From JBEVJC01 sp040510375 (GTDB lineage Bacteria; Bacteroidota; Bacteroidia; Chitinophagales; Chitinophagaceae), in the NCBI GenBank assembly GCA_040510375.1, contig JBEVJC010000012.1:496001-560000 (forward strand): a stretch of DNA of 64,000 nucleotides, given 5' to 3'. Both the position numbers and the translations under genes were made by a program. Positions 17,079-26,763 of the stretch are shown here, one piece after another; position 1 is the first letter of the stretch; every line of letters begins with the position of its first letter. The notes under the pieces are model-generated. The model was not told the origin of the DNA. It ran no database searches and saw nothing but the letters and a program-made list of their open reading frames with translations.

Positions 17079-18113
17079 ATGGAAACACTTTTAGGAATTG
17101 ATTATAATGTTTGGTGGTTTCTCATCTTTGGTGCAGTAATCTCGGGATACGCCATCCTGGACGGGTTTGACCTTGGTGCAGGTGCCCTCCATCTTTTTCT
17201 GAAGAAAGAAGAGAGCCGCCGCATCGCGCTGAATGCTATCGGACCGGTATGGGATGGGAACGAGGTGTGGCTGGTAATTGGTGGTGGTGCCTTATTTGCC
17301 GGTTTTCCGGTTGCCTATGCCGCCATCTTTTCTGCATTTTATGTTCCATTTTTTGTCTTCCTTATCGGAATCATCTGGAGGGCCGTAGCAATTGAATTCA
17401 GGAGTAAGGAACCGGGCCTGCGCTGGCGACTGGTCTGGGATGTTGTGTATTCATTTGCTTCCATTGTGATTGCCCTTTCACTGGGTCTCATGTTGGGTAA
17501 TGTAGCATTCGGATTACCGCTGAACGACAGGATGGAATTTCATGGCGACTGGCTTAGTTTTTTCAATCCATTTTCTGTGATGGTTTCAATTACCACCCTT
17601 GCATTGTTTATGATGCATGGCGCTATTTACCTGGCCATGAAAACTGAGAACAGATTGTATGTAAAACTGACCATCCTGGCCAAAAACTTTACCATCTTTT
17701 TCGTACTTAGTTTTGTAGTAACCACACTTTATACATTGTTGTATATTCCGCACCTGACCGATCAGGTCCGTTCAGGACCGCGGTTTTTTATCCTGCCCAT
17801 CATCATGTTGCTGGCCATTGCAAACATCCCCAGGATGCTGAAGAAAGGAAAATTTGGCTATGCCTTTATCAGTTCTTCCGTGACCATCGCTTCATTGCTG
17901 ATCATGGTAGCCGTAGAAGTGTACCCTTACCTGCTTTATTCACCGGGCAGCGTCTCCAATAGTATCACTGTCCAGAATGGCTCCGCATCACCGGCAACCA
18001 TGAAGATCCTGTTGGCTATTGCTGCTATAGGAACCCCGCTGGTTGGACTTTACACCGGTTTTGTATTCTGGACATTCAAAGGAAAGGTAAAACTGGATGA
18101 AATGAGTTATTAA
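17079..18113 (+). CDS. cydB: Cytochrome bd oxidase subunit II
   Basis: This 344-residue multi-spanning partner of CydA is typical in length. Markers are the N-terminal WWFLIFGAVISGYAILDGFDLG block with the conserved Asp-Gly-Phe-Asp, followed by GPVWDGNEVWL. It forms the bd oxidase with the gene 28 nt upstream. A strong hairpin (18141-18166) follows the stop codon. Confidence 0.97.
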   Translation: METLLGIDYNVWWFLIFGAVISGYAILDGFDLGAGALHLFLKKEESRRIALNAIGPVWDGNEVWLVIGGGALFAGFPVAYAAIFSAFYVPFFVFLIGIIWRAVAIEFRSKEPGLRWRLVWDVVYSFASIVIALSLGLMLGNVAFGLPLNDRMEFHGDWLSFFNPFSVMVSITTLALFMMHGAIYLAMKTENRLYVKLTILAKNFTIFFVLSFVVTTLYTLLYIPHLTDQVRSGPRFFILPIIMLLAIANIPRMLKKGKFGYAFISSSVTIASLLIMVAVEVYPYLLYSPGSVSNSITVQNGSASPATMKILLAIAAIGTPLVGLYTGFVFWTFKGKVKLDEMSY

Positions 18114-18132
18114 AAAACCCGCCTTCAGTTAC

Positions 18133-18170
18133 ACAAAAAAAACCGTCCAACTTTCGCAGGACGGTTTCAA
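18133..18170. terminator. Terminator between cydB and the T9SS type A protein gene
   Basis: AACCGTCC (18141-18148) pairs with GGACGGTT (18159-18166) around a 10-nt loop. The A-run at 18133-18142 becomes a U-tract on the minus strand, so it best serves the minus-strand gene ending at 18185. The stem may also stop cydAB transcription. Confidence 0.8.
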
Positions 18171-18184
18171 AAAATGCCGGTTGC

Positions 18185-21100
18185 CTATTCGAACAGCATT
18201 TTTTTAGAGAAGAGTTGTCCGGTATTAATATTTCTAATTTTAAGGATGTACATACCCGGAGCCATATTACTGGTTCTCGGGATCTGGAGACTTGCAGTCC
18301 TTGCCCTTGTTGTTGTCTGGCTGAGGATGCGCTGGCCGCCCATATTTACCAATGTGATTTCATAAGCCGATTCACTTTTACCATTGATACGGATCAGCAA
18401 TACGTCCTTAACAGGGTTGGGTCCCGCGGTGATTCCATCCACATCATTCTGGACTGTTACGATACTACTGTAAGTAATCCGGCCATCATCCGTTACAATT
18501 TTCAGGCGGTACTGGATAACTCCGGTGCCAGGATTCAGGTCGGTATGGTTGTAAACTTTATCCCCGCCTTTGTTATCGGCAGTGAACGTGCCGATCTTTT
18601 CAAATGTTCCTGCTGTTTTGCGTTCAAGCTGGTATTCTTTTACTGATATTTCTTCAGCTACCTTCCATTTCAGAGGTACTTTTTCATTTTCCAGCCGACC
18701 TTCGAAATTCAGTATACGAACCGGAAGAATCATGCTGCATCCGCCTTTCAGGCGATAATACGATAGGCGCACAAGACACCCGCTGTTTACGATTGTTTTA
18801 CAAACATACCTTCCGGTATCTGACGGATACAAAGCAGGGATATTATAAGTCTGCGATGAACCAATGAGAACGCTGTCGGTAGCCGTGGTCTTTTTATACC
18901 ACAGGTAAGTGGCGTTAGGGATGGTATCTACCGAAAGGCTGATATTATTTGAATAACAGTCGATATTATTAACCTGGATAGTCAGGTTACCCAGCGGCAA
19001 TACACTCACGTCGTTCAGCGTACCGTTACCGCATGCATCTACCGCCCTCATACGAACCAGTGAATAACTGGCAGCGGTGGTTATATTAAACATTGCACTT
19101 GATTGCATGGGTGAAACAATGCTGGGTCCCGATGGATTACTGCCGATGATCTCGTAGGTAAATGGTGCCACACCCTTACTGGCCACAGCATTCACACTGA
19201 AATTACTGTTGTCGCACTGGTATGCAGCCGAGTTAACCAGGTTGGGGTATTGATAGTTTGATACAATGATGGTATCATATACCTTTTTGGCACAGGTGGT
19301 GATATTATATTCCAGTATATACGTGGCAGGACTCAGGTCAGAAAACGTATAACGTTTATGGTTTGCTGAAATAGTCTGGTTAAGAGTGGGAGTTACACTT
19401 ACAGTAACACCGTTCCTGCGGATAACAGTTGGTACGTAGAGACCGATATTCGAAACAAGGTCGGCCACGATCTCACCCGATCCGTTTTCCCATGCCGCAC
19501 TCGGGCATTTGGATGAAACATTATTGGTGCGACTGAACAAGCTGGTTTTTGGTGATATGTAACTGGTGAGCGTTTCACCACATGCTCCCGTTACCACGAT
19601 CCTGTATTCAAGTCCCGACGGAAGCCCGGCCAGGTCATTAAAAGTGTAAGTGATACCGCTGAAAGTCTGGGTGGCCACCACCATGTTCATCGGATTGTAA
19701 ACGGTTGCTACAAACGGTGCGAGTCCTTTTGTAATATCCAGTTTGATATTGGTGGTAGTGAACGTACATGACTCTGTAGCAGTGGCGGCAAACACCATTG
19801 GTTGTGCCGTTGCAGAAACTGTCCGCTCAAGCAATGTTGCCGGGCAGTCGTCACGGATAATGATCTTATACGAACCATAGGGAACGTTATGGAAAGTGCC
19901 CGTAGTGTTGTTGGCAACAGGATTGTTGGAAAGATCGACCAGGTAATAACGTGGATTGAAAAGGTTCAACTCGCCGGTGATGTCGGCACTGAAAGTGGCG
20001 CAGGCCCTGTTGGAGATGGCTACGGTTGCATCTGCAGATGGCGTCAGTTTTGCCACAGCAAATGTTTTCGTTACCGGTGTGGTTGGGCATATTCCCGCCA
20101 CATCAGTTGTAGCGATCCGGATTGAGTAAGTACCATAGGGCAGGTTGGTGAATGTTCCGGTATAATTACAGCCAAGCGGATTATTTGTGGCATCAAACAG
20201 GCAGTATTCCGGATTGGCGATGTTGGTAACTGAAGGAATCGATACAGTAAATCCATCGCAACCGCGTGCGGAGATAACCGGATTTGCAGCGGAAGGTTGT
20301 GGTTGCGCTACCGTGATACAACGTTCAATGGTGGTGTCATAACAAGGTGTCTGTGTTGTGACACGGATACAATAGCTGCCGAATGCAAGGCCAGGGAAGT
20401 TACCATCGCCATTACAGGCGATCAATGTATTGGTAACCGAATTGTACAGGCAGAAAGTCGGATTGGATAAAAACGTTCCGGTCAGGGAGGCGTTGAAACC
20501 CGCACAGGTAATATTGTTGGTGGTAATGGTCACAGGGATAACAGGCTTCGGTTGTGTTGCTGTAAAACAACGTTCGATAGTAGTATCGTAACAAGGGGCA
20601 CTTGATAAAATCCGGATACAATAGTCGCCGTATGCGAGGTTTGGAAAAACTCCACCCGTACTGCTGGCAACAAAAACGTTACCCGCTGTATAAATTGAAT
20701 AGGTAGGGTTGTAAAGGTTGAGCATACCTGTAACCGAAGCAGTGAAGGTGGAACAGGTCTGTGCCGATTGGGTAACAGCTGCGTTGGCTGCAGGTTTGGC
20801 GGCGTTAACGGTAAAGCAGGTGCTGATTGTTGTATCATAACACGCATCAACCATCTGGATGCAATACATACCGTAAGGGATATTATCGAATTTACCGGTA
20901 GTATTATTCTGGATGGTAACCGAGCCTTGTTTCAGGTAATACTGTGGGCTGGTTACATTGGAGATGCCGGTTACTGTTGCAGTGAATGTGGCACAAACCT
21001 GGTTGCTGAGGTTAACGGTATTGCCCATGGTTGGCACAGGATTGCTCCAGTTAAAGACCTGGACTTTTCCGCAACGGTCACGAACGGCAAACTTAACAGT

Positions 21101-21871
21101 ACGTAACGGTGTGGCAGTATGGGTGAAACTGCGTGATGCAAACCAGGTGGTATCACCGGGAGCATTCACAACACCGTAGCTGAAACCGTTAAATGCTGTT
21201 CCTGTAAGATTGGTGGCGCCCTGGTTGTCCAGGAGAGTCACCGTTACTGAAAGTGTATTACAGGTTGATTTGGTTACCACCTGCGAAGTGATAGCCCATG
21301 TATAATCCATTATAGAAATCGATCTTGTCTGTATCCCTCCGCAGGAATCGCGCAGCTGGATATAATAATACCCGGCAGGCAGGCCGGTAAATACACCGGT
21401 GGTATTGCTTGTCCCAACGGATGCCGGTGAGGGCGATATGATGGTATAACTAAGAGGTGCCCTTCCGAACTGCTGGTTGGTAACTGTAATAACCCCGTCG
21501 CTCCCTGAAGTACAGCTGAGATCCGTCTTTGTCAGCTGGAAACGGGGATCGCCGTAAGAACCGGTTACTACTACATTCTCCTCAATCACCGTACACCCGG
21601 TCGTCATATCCTTTGTATAGACCGTGTAGGTTCCGGGAGGGAGACCACTGATCTGGGAGGTGGAAGTGAGGGGGGTGTTGAATGGTTCCAGGATTTTATA
21701 ACCATAATTGCCAGAACCACCGGTAGCAGTAATGGTGATGGAACCGGTTGCGGCACACCTGGATTCGGTTGTTAAAAAGCTTACCTGGAGATTTTCGCAA
21801 TTGGCAGATTGCGAATGGGAATTTTGCGCGAGCAACAGCAGGGCAAACACAAGAGTAATAACTTGTTTCAT
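18185..21871 (-). CDS. Large repetitive secreted protein with T9SS type A sorting domain
   Basis: This 1228-residue secreted protein has a signal peptide at 1-20. An SprB-like repeat follows (about 25-105). At least five tandem Cys-rich units of about 75-80 residues lie between about 290 and 690. Each contains C-x-x-F-x-A-x-(I/V)-T-G, a short NP-x-Y strand and a (Y/F)G-x-Y-x-I motif. Two units share the segment PCYDTTIERC. The last about 75 residues (PNPVKDVLLIRING... MYILKI...KKMLFE) are a type A C-terminal sorting domain, so it should cross the outer membrane by T9SS and be displayed or released. An adhesin role is inference. It ends at a strong terminator (18133-18170). Confidence 0.88.
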   Translation of the reverse strand: MKQVITLVFALLLLAQNSHSQSANCENLQVSFLTTESRCAATGSITITATGGSGNYGYKILEPFNTPLTSTSQISGLPPGTYTVYTKDMTTGCTVIEENVVVTGSYGDPRFQLTKTDLSCTSGSDGVITVTNQQFGRAPLSYTIISPSPASVGTSNTTGVFTGLPAGYYYIQLRDSCGGIQTRSISIMDYTWAITSQVVTKSTCNTLSVTVTLLDNQGATNLTGTAFNGFSYGVVNAPGDTTWFASRSFTHTATPLRTVKFAVRDRCGKVQVFNWSNPVPTMGNTVNLSNQVCATFTATVTGISNVTSPQYYLKQGSVTIQNNTTGKFDNIPYGMYCIQMVDACYDTTISTCFTVNAAKPAANAAVTQSAQTCSTFTASVTGMLNLYNPTYSIYTAGNVFVASSTGGVFPNLAYGDYCIRILSSAPCYDTTIERCFTATQPKPVIPVTITTNNITCAGFNASLTGTFLSNPTFCLYNSVTNTLIACNGDGNFPGLAFGSYCIRVTTQTPCYDTTIERCITVAQPQPSAANPVISARGCDGFTVSIPSVTNIANPEYCLFDATNNPLGCNYTGTFTNLPYGTYSIRIATTDVAGICPTTPVTKTFAVAKLTPSADATVAISNRACATFSADITGELNLFNPRYYLVDLSNNPVANNTTGTFHNVPYGSYKIIIRDDCPATLLERTVSATAQPMVFAATATESCTFTTTNIKLDITKGLAPFVATVYNPMNMVVATQTFSGITYTFNDLAGLPSGLEYRIVVTGACGETLTSYISPKTSLFSRTNNVSSKCPSAAWENGSGEIVADLVSNIGLYVPTVIRRNGVTVSVTPTLNQTISANHKRYTFSDLSPATYILEYNITTCAKKVYDTIIVSNYQYPNLVNSAAYQCDNSNFSVNAVASKGVAPFTYEIIGSNPSGPSIVSPMQSSAMFNITTAASYSLVRMRAVDACGNGTLNDVSVLPLGNLTIQVNNIDCYSNNISLSVDTIPNATYLWYKKTTATDSVLIGSSQTYNIPALYPSDTGRYVCKTIVNSGCLVRLSYYRLKGGCSMILPVRILNFEGRLENEKVPLKWKVAEEISVKEYQLERKTAGTFEKIGTFTADNKGGDKVYNHTDLNPGTGVIQYRLKIVTDDGRITYSSIVTVQNDVDGITAGPNPVKDVLLIRINGKSESAYEITLVNMGGQRILSQTTTRARTASLQIPRTSNMAPGMYILKIRNINTGQLFSKKMLFE

Positions 21872-22042
21872 TTCGTTTTTTCTAAGGGTTGGGACGGTAC
21901 AATTACTCGACTAATGTATAAGGAAAATACGTGGAGTGCAAGTCCAAACGGGCTTTTACGATAATACGAAAAATGGAACAGGTTTATTTCCAGCTATTTA
22001 GCCGAAAATATTTTTGCTGAAAATACGGTAGGGTGATAGTAA

Positions 22043-22501
22043 TTACCAGTTGTTAGCCTGGTCGGGGTTGATCCTTTCTGAGACATCAGGAGCTTCGTGC
22101 ATTTCCCATTCGGGGTCATAGGAAACAAACCAGGAGATCCAGAAACTGCGACTTATACGCATAAGCCAGGGCTGGAGACAGAGGAGAAATATGGCATTGA
22201 AGACCAGCCAGGCGAAGAAACGGTTATCGTTCAGGCTGAGACCAATAACAACCCACCAGGCAATCAGGCTGGCCACACTGATAGCGACTGTAAGTGCGTA
22301 GCTGACATAACTGGTACCATAATAAAAGCCCACTTCAATTTCTGTGGGCTGGCCACATACAGGACAATCCCTGTTCATTTCCATATTACGTTTAATACGG
22401 GCTGTGAGCGGGTGTTTAAACAGCTTTCCCTCGCGGCATCTGGGGCAACGGCATCCGAGTGCAGACGACAAATAACCTCTTTTAGTTCTAAGTTCTGCCA
22501 T
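22043..22501 (-). CDS. DUF983 membrane protein with zinc-ribbon motif
   Basis: This is a 152-residue protein from the ATG at 22501; the longer frame from 22627 adds a poorly conserved proline-rich leader. The N-terminal half has two Cys pairs (CPRC at about 19-22 and CPVC at about 53-56) that could bind zinc. Two hydrophobic helices follow (about 72-95 and 100-122). This is the DUF983 layout, a conserved Bacteroidota family of unknown function. It stands alone between the T9SS type A gene and the TauE-like gene on the same strand. Confidence 0.85.
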   Translation of the reverse strand: MAELRTKRGYLSSALGCRCPRCREGKLFKHPLTARIKRNMEMNRDCPVCGQPTEIEVGFYYGTSYVSYALTVAISVASLIAWWVVIGLSLNDNRFFAWLVFNAIFLLCLQPWLMRISRSFWISWFVSYDPEWEMHEAPDVSERINPDQANNW

Positions 22502-22684
22502 GGTATGGGGAAGGGGCGTTTTTAAAACGCGAAGGTCCTTATTTAAACTGATTAATCGAACAGTTGAATTAATTATAAATATTGGCTGGTCCGGCCGGGG
22601 TGGTAACATCCGGGCGAAAGCACTCACTCTATGGGGTCCGGGAACTGCACCCGCAATATACGGTTCTAAAAGCAGACCTGTTTT

Positions 22685-23482
22685 CTAGATAAACAATTCC
22701 TTTACTATAATGTATACACCCATACACATCACAAACCAGCCGAACCCTTTTTTCAGCGCGCCCGGACTGATCTTCTCCGCTATTTTACTGCCGATAAACA
22801 GGCCCGTTATGGCCAGCACTGTAAACGAAAGGATCAGGATCCAGTTATAGGAAAACTGGTTGAGACTAAAGAGAAAACCAAATAAAGAATTGATGGCAAT
22901 TACCAGCAATGACGTACCCACGGCGGTTTTCATAGGAATCTTAAGGAACAGTACCAGTGTGGGAATGATCAGGAAACCGCCACCTGCACCGAGCATCCCG
23001 GTTATCACACCAATTGCCAGTCCGATAAGGATTACTGGAAATGCTTTATGGGATGGTTGAGCCCGCGGGTCACTTTCGCCGGTATCGGGGAGCCGCCTGA
23101 TCATGGAGATGGATGCACCCAACATCAGGATTGCAAAAATGATCATGAGCAACATTTCCCTGGAAACTGCTTCGCGACCTATATAAAAGATATGGGCGGG
23201 TATTGCAGGCAGGAGATGATGACGGGTGATAAAAATGGAGAAGATACTGGGAATACCAAATTCAGTGACTGCTTTAAAATCGACCAGTCGTTTGAGATAT
23301 GCACGTATGCCACCTGCAAGGCTGGTAATACCAACGATAAACAGCGAGCTGGTTGTGGCAAGAAGCGGATTCATACCCATCAGGTACACCAGTACCGGCA
23401 CGGTCAGGATTGATCCGCCGCTACCTACCATACCCAGTGAAATGCCAATCAGAACAGATGCGAGATAACCCAGTAATTCCAT
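22685..23482 (-). CDS. TauE/SafE-family membrane transporter
   Basis: This 265-residue membrane protein has about eight hydrophobic segments. It carries the two characteristic TauE/SafE repeats, MVGSGGSILTVPVL near residue 19 and MLGAGGGFLIIPTLV near 161. The family exports or imports sulfite, sulfoacetate or other organosulfur anions; the substrate here cannot be set. It lies 36 nt after murF on the same strand, but a functional link is not evident. Confidence 0.9.
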   Translation of the reverse strand: MELLGYLASVLIGISLGMVGSGGSILTVPVLVYLMGMNPLLATTSSLFIVGITSLAGGIRAYLKRLVDFKAVTEFGIPSIFSIFITRHHLLPAIPAHIFYIGREAVSREMLLMIIFAILMLGASISMIRRLPDTGESDPRAQPSHKAFPVILIGLAIGVITGMLGAGGGFLIIPTLVLFLKIPMKTAVGTSLLVIAINSLFGFLFSLNQFSYNWILILSFTVLAITGLFIGSKIAEKISPGALKKGFGWFVMCMGVYIIVKELFI

Positions 23483-23518
23483 GAAATATTTTTTCGAAGC
23501 AGGTACATTTTGAAACGC

Positions 23519-24802
23519 TTACTCTATTACTTTTTCCATTCCTGTACTCCTGCTTCCTTTAACCAGGACAAATGCATTGTTCAGATCCTGTTGCCGGTAC
23601 CAGTCTCGTGCCTGTGCTGCATCAGGAAACGAGTGGTAAGGGTGGGAGAGACGGAGGAAATCACCTCCAACAAGTACTACGCTTTTCCATTTGTGTTTTC
23701 CAATCAGGTCAAGTACCTGGCGGTGTTCGTCCAGGCTATGTTCACCCAGTTCTGCCATGGCACCGAGCATCAGTATTTTATCAGCTGCATCTACATTGGA
23801 AAAATTTTCAATGGCCAGCTTCATACTGCTGGGGTTGGCGTTATAGGCATCAAGTATAATCTGGTTGGTGCCTGCCTTCACCAGTTGCGAACGGCTGTTG
23901 GACGGTTCATATTCTTCTATAGCTGCCCGGATCCTGCTTTCGGGAACCTCAAAAAATTTACCAATCGTTACTGCGGCCAGTATATTGGGAAGATTGTATT
24001 CGCCTACCAGTCTGGTTTTCACTGGTGCCCCGTCAAAACCAGCCGGGAAGGCCACTTCAAGCAACGGATCATTTTTTGACACCATTCCGCTTACATGCAC
24101 ATCAGCACCGGTACCATATTTTATAATACCACTGATCCCCTTACTTAATTCGTGAAGATATTCATAGTCCCAGTTCACAAATGCAAAACCATGCTGGAGG
24201 TTCCGGAGATGTTCGAATAACTCGCCCTTTCCTTTAATAACACCTTCCGGACCACCAAACCCTTCAAGATGTGCCTTGCCGGCATTGGTGATGAGACCGT
24301 GGGTGGGATTGGCATAAGCGCAATAGGAGGCGATTTCACCAAGATGATTGGCGCCCATTTCTATCACGGCAAATTGAGCATCGGGTTTTATACGCAGGAT
24401 AGTCAGTGGTACACCGATATGGTTATTGAGATTGCCTGCTGTTGTATAAGTTTTATAAGTGGACGATAACACTGCGTGTACCAGTTCCTTGGTAGTTGTT
24501 TTCCCGTTACTTCCGGTGATGGCGATAAAGGGGATATCAAATTGTGCGCGATGCCAGGCAGAGAGATCCTGCAGGGCTTTTAAAACATCAGGCACCAGGA
24601 TGGTTCGTCCGTTCACTTCATACTCTTCTTCATCGATCACCGCGTACGCTGCACCTGCTTCAAGGGCTGAGGCAGCAAAGCGGTTGCCATTGAAATTTTC
24701 CCCTTTAAGTGCAAAGAAAAGATCACCGGCTTTCAGTTTCCTGGTGTCGGTCTGCACGGACGGGTATTGTTTGTAGATCTCGTATAGTGCTGCTGTCTGC
24801 AT
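23519..24802 (-). CDS. murF: UDP-MurNAc-tripeptide:D-Ala-D-Ala ligase MurF
   Basis: This 427-residue Mur ligase joins D-Ala-D-Ala to the UDP-MurNAc-tripeptide in cytosolic peptidoglycan synthesis. The ATP loop GSNGKTTTKE is near residue 96, the NxxNxxGVP motif (NLNNHIGVP) near 122, and the DAYNANPSSM motif near 316. A -7 element TAATTTTG lies only 4 nt before its ATG, so the mRNA may be leaderless. It neighbours gldJ, as in flavobacterial genomes. Confidence 0.97.
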   Translation of the reverse strand: MQTAALYEIYKQYPSVQTDTRKLKAGDLFFALKGENFNGNRFAASALEAGAAYAVIDEEEYEVNGRTILVPDVLKALQDLSAWHRAQFDIPFIAITGSNGKTTTKELVHAVLSSTYKTYTTAGNLNNHIGVPLTILRIKPDAQFAVIEMGANHLGEIASYCAYANPTHGLITNAGKAHLEGFGGPEGVIKGKGELFEHLRNLQHGFAFVNWDYEYLHELSKGISGIIKYGTGADVHVSGMVSKNDPLLEVAFPAGFDGAPVKTRLVGEYNLPNILAAVTIGKFFEVPESRIRAAIEEYEPSNSRSQLVKAGTNQIILDAYNANPSSMKLAIENFSNVDAADKILMLGAMAELGEHSLDEHRQVLDLIGKHKWKSVVLVGGDFLRLSHPYHSFPDAAQARDWYRQQDLNNAFVLVKGSRSTGMEKVIE

Positions 24803-24806
24803 TTGG

Positions 24807-24814
24807 CAAAATTA
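24807..24814 (-). promoter_or_regulatory. -7 element abutting the murF start (leaderless candidate)
   Basis: The minus-strand TAATTTTG is followed by CCAA and then the murF ATG. Transcription would be expected to start at or within a few bases of the start codon. Confidence 0.55.
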
Positions 24815-24827
24815 GTATAGCTAAAAT

Positions 24828-24858
24828 AAAAAACCCTCCGGAACTCGTCCGGAGGGTT
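24828..24858 (-). terminator. Terminator after gldJ
   Basis: AACCCTCCGG (24832-24841) pairs with CCGGAGGGTT (24849-24858) around a 7-nt loop. On the minus strand the stem is followed by a U-rich tract from the A-run before 24834. It lies between the gldJ stop and the murF promoter. Confidence 0.85.
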
Positions 24859-24879
24859 AATATAATTACTTAAACCTGA

Positions 24880-26448
24880 TTAACGTTTTTGTCTTTTTGT
24901 AGGGAACGACTGACCAACTTTACGGCCATTACCTTCGGGGCTACCCATGCGGTCCATTGCGCAACGGAAACCCAGGGTGCTTAAAGCCTGGTCTTCTTCC
25001 AGGAACCTGCGTGTACCCGGACTCAGCCAGTATGCACGGTCATTCCAGCTGCCACCCTTGTACACCCTTGACTTGTCACTTACCAGTGTTGTTACACCAT
25101 ATCCGTAAGCAGCCTGTGAAGTTGTGTCACCATCGAGGTAGTTGATTACATTACCGCGCTGGTAGTTACGGCGGTTTTTACTTTCTTCGTCAGTGATATC
25201 AACCATACGAACGCGACCGGTAGTATCATTGATCTCTGCTTCGCCAGCATCATTTTTGAAAACTTTCTGGTATTTGTTACCACGGAAAGGAGCAGGCATA
25301 TCATCGTAGTCGAGTGAAGAAAGTGGTCTGTACACATCCTGTACCCACTCGCTCACATTACCTGCCATATTATATACACCAAATCCGTTTGGCATAAAGG
25401 TATTCACTTCTGCAGTGTAGAAAGCACGGTCATTCAGACCACCAGCCACACCGGCATTATCACCTGCACCACGTTTGAAGTTGGCGAGGAACTGACCCTG
25501 CCAGCTTCCGTGACGGTTATCACGAAGGCCATTCACATTTGATGACCATGGATAAATCTGTTTGTTTGAAACCAGTTCCTCTCCGCGTTTTCCTTCTTTT
25601 TTGGAAGGGCGGGGATTCTGGTCGATCAGGCCATACGCTGCATATTCCCACTCTGCTTCAAAAGGAAGGCGATAGTCGGGCATCAGTAAACCATCTTCCA
25701 TGGCAACCTTTGTGCGGGCCTGGCCCTGTGCAGTTCTCAGCGGATTACTCTTCTTGGAGGTAGCGCCTTTTCCTGGTGCTGCCTGGTAAAGATCAAACAG
25801 GTATGATTTTGTAGTAAAGTTATTGCTTCCCTGCTGGCCATTAAGGCTCTGCTGGTTTACATATCCTTTTTTCATAAGGATACCTTCGTTCACGCGGTCA
25901 CTTCTCCAGAGGCAGAAGTCACTAGCCTGCTGCCATGACACACCTACAACGGGATAGTAGTTGAATCCGGGGTGGCGGAGATAGTATTCCACCATTGGTT
26001 CATTGTAGCTAAGCTCACTGCGCCATACCAGGGTATCGGGCAATGCACCTTCAATGATGGGAACGTTAACGGGATCGGTAGGATCGAAAGTTTTTGTAAG
26101 CCAGTACAGGTATTCGCGGTAATGGACATTGGCAACTTCGGTACGGTCGATGTAAAATGAAGGAACAGACACACGGCGGGGAATATTATTCCAGTCGCCC
26201 ATTACGTCTTCTTCTGTCTGACCCATTGTAAAGGTTCCACCTTCTACAAAAACAAGACCCGGTCCGGTGGCCTGGTCCTTGGATTTTGCTACCTGGTAAC
26301 CACCTTGTTTGGCGTCATTGTAATTCCAGCCTGTGACATCAGACTTAGCGCTTTTTTTCCCGAAAAGACTTTTGCCTTTGCAGGAACTGATCAGCGCAAC
26401 ACAGGATAAGAGGATAAATAAGTTTTTCACTTTCATTGTTTTTTTCAT
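24880..26448 (-). CDS. gldJ: Gliding motility / T9SS lipoprotein GldJ
   Basis: This is an outer-membrane-associated lipoprotein of 522 residues from the ATG at 26448; a second ATG at 26436 is also possible. A lipobox (LISSC) ends the signal peptide. The mature part is an FGE/SUMF1-like fold with FVEGGTFTMG near residue 70 and GGSWNDRAYW near the C-terminus. The VSVPSFYIDRTEVANVHYREYLYWL segment is typical of GldJ rather than GldK. GldJ is needed for GldK stability and T9SS function in Flavobacterium. Its neighbours murF and porV match the flavobacterial locus, but porU is absent between gldJ and porV. Confidence 0.87.
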   Translation of the reverse strand: MKKTMKVKNLFILLSCVALISSCKGKSLFGKKSAKSDVTGWNYNDAKQGGYQVAKSKDQATGPGLVFVEGGTFTMGQTEEDVMGDWNNIPRRVSVPSFYIDRTEVANVHYREYLYWLTKTFDPTDPVNVPIIEGALPDTLVWRSELSYNEPMVEYYLRHPGFNYYPVVGVSWQQASDFCLWRSDRVNEGILMKKGYVNQQSLNGQQGSNNFTTKSYLFDLYQAAPGKGATSKKSNPLRTAQGQARTKVAMEDGLLMPDYRLPFEAEWEYAAYGLIDQNPRPSKKEGKRGEELVSNKQIYPWSSNVNGLRDNRHGSWQGQFLANFKRGAGDNAGVAGGLNDRAFYTAEVNTFMPNGFGVYNMAGNVSEWVQDVYRPLSSLDYDDMPAPFRGNKYQKVFKNDAGEAEINDTTGRVRMVDITDEESKNRRNYQRGNVINYLDGDTTSQAAYGYGVTTLVSDKSRVYKGGSWNDRAYWLSPGTRRFLEEDQALSTLGFRCAMDRMGSPEGNGRKVGQSFPTKRQKR

Positions 26449-26526
26449 AAACCGACGAATTGGAACATTTTTAACGGATAAGGGCAAAGTTTTATTGCAG
26501 GAATGCTAAAAAACCTCTGCCAGGAA

Positions 26527-26534
26527 CAAAGATA
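26527..26534 (-). promoter_or_regulatory. -7 element upstream of gldJ
   Basis: The minus-strand element TATCTTTG matches TAnnTTTG and would give a leader of about 75 nt. No clear -33 partner was seen. Confidence 0.45.
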
Positions 26535-26763
26535 GACTCCGGATCGCGGAATTTATACGGACATCTACCATTGTACAACAGTAAATCAACCACGAACAAC
26601 TGTTTGGTCTTCAAGGGCTGAGAAGGCGGAAAAAATTCGTTAACAATACAATAAAGGTTTTCGCTTTCCGTTCAAGGATTCTGGATAATCGGCTGTTTTA
26701 GAACCCAGCCATCTGGAACTGTAACCAAAACGGTACATTCACATTTAATAAATACTATATCTG

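Noticed and set aside
23510..24079. 189-codon plus-strand frame opposite murF
   Set aside because: It lies inside murF, whose catalytic motifs are intact; it has no family resemblance or promoter.
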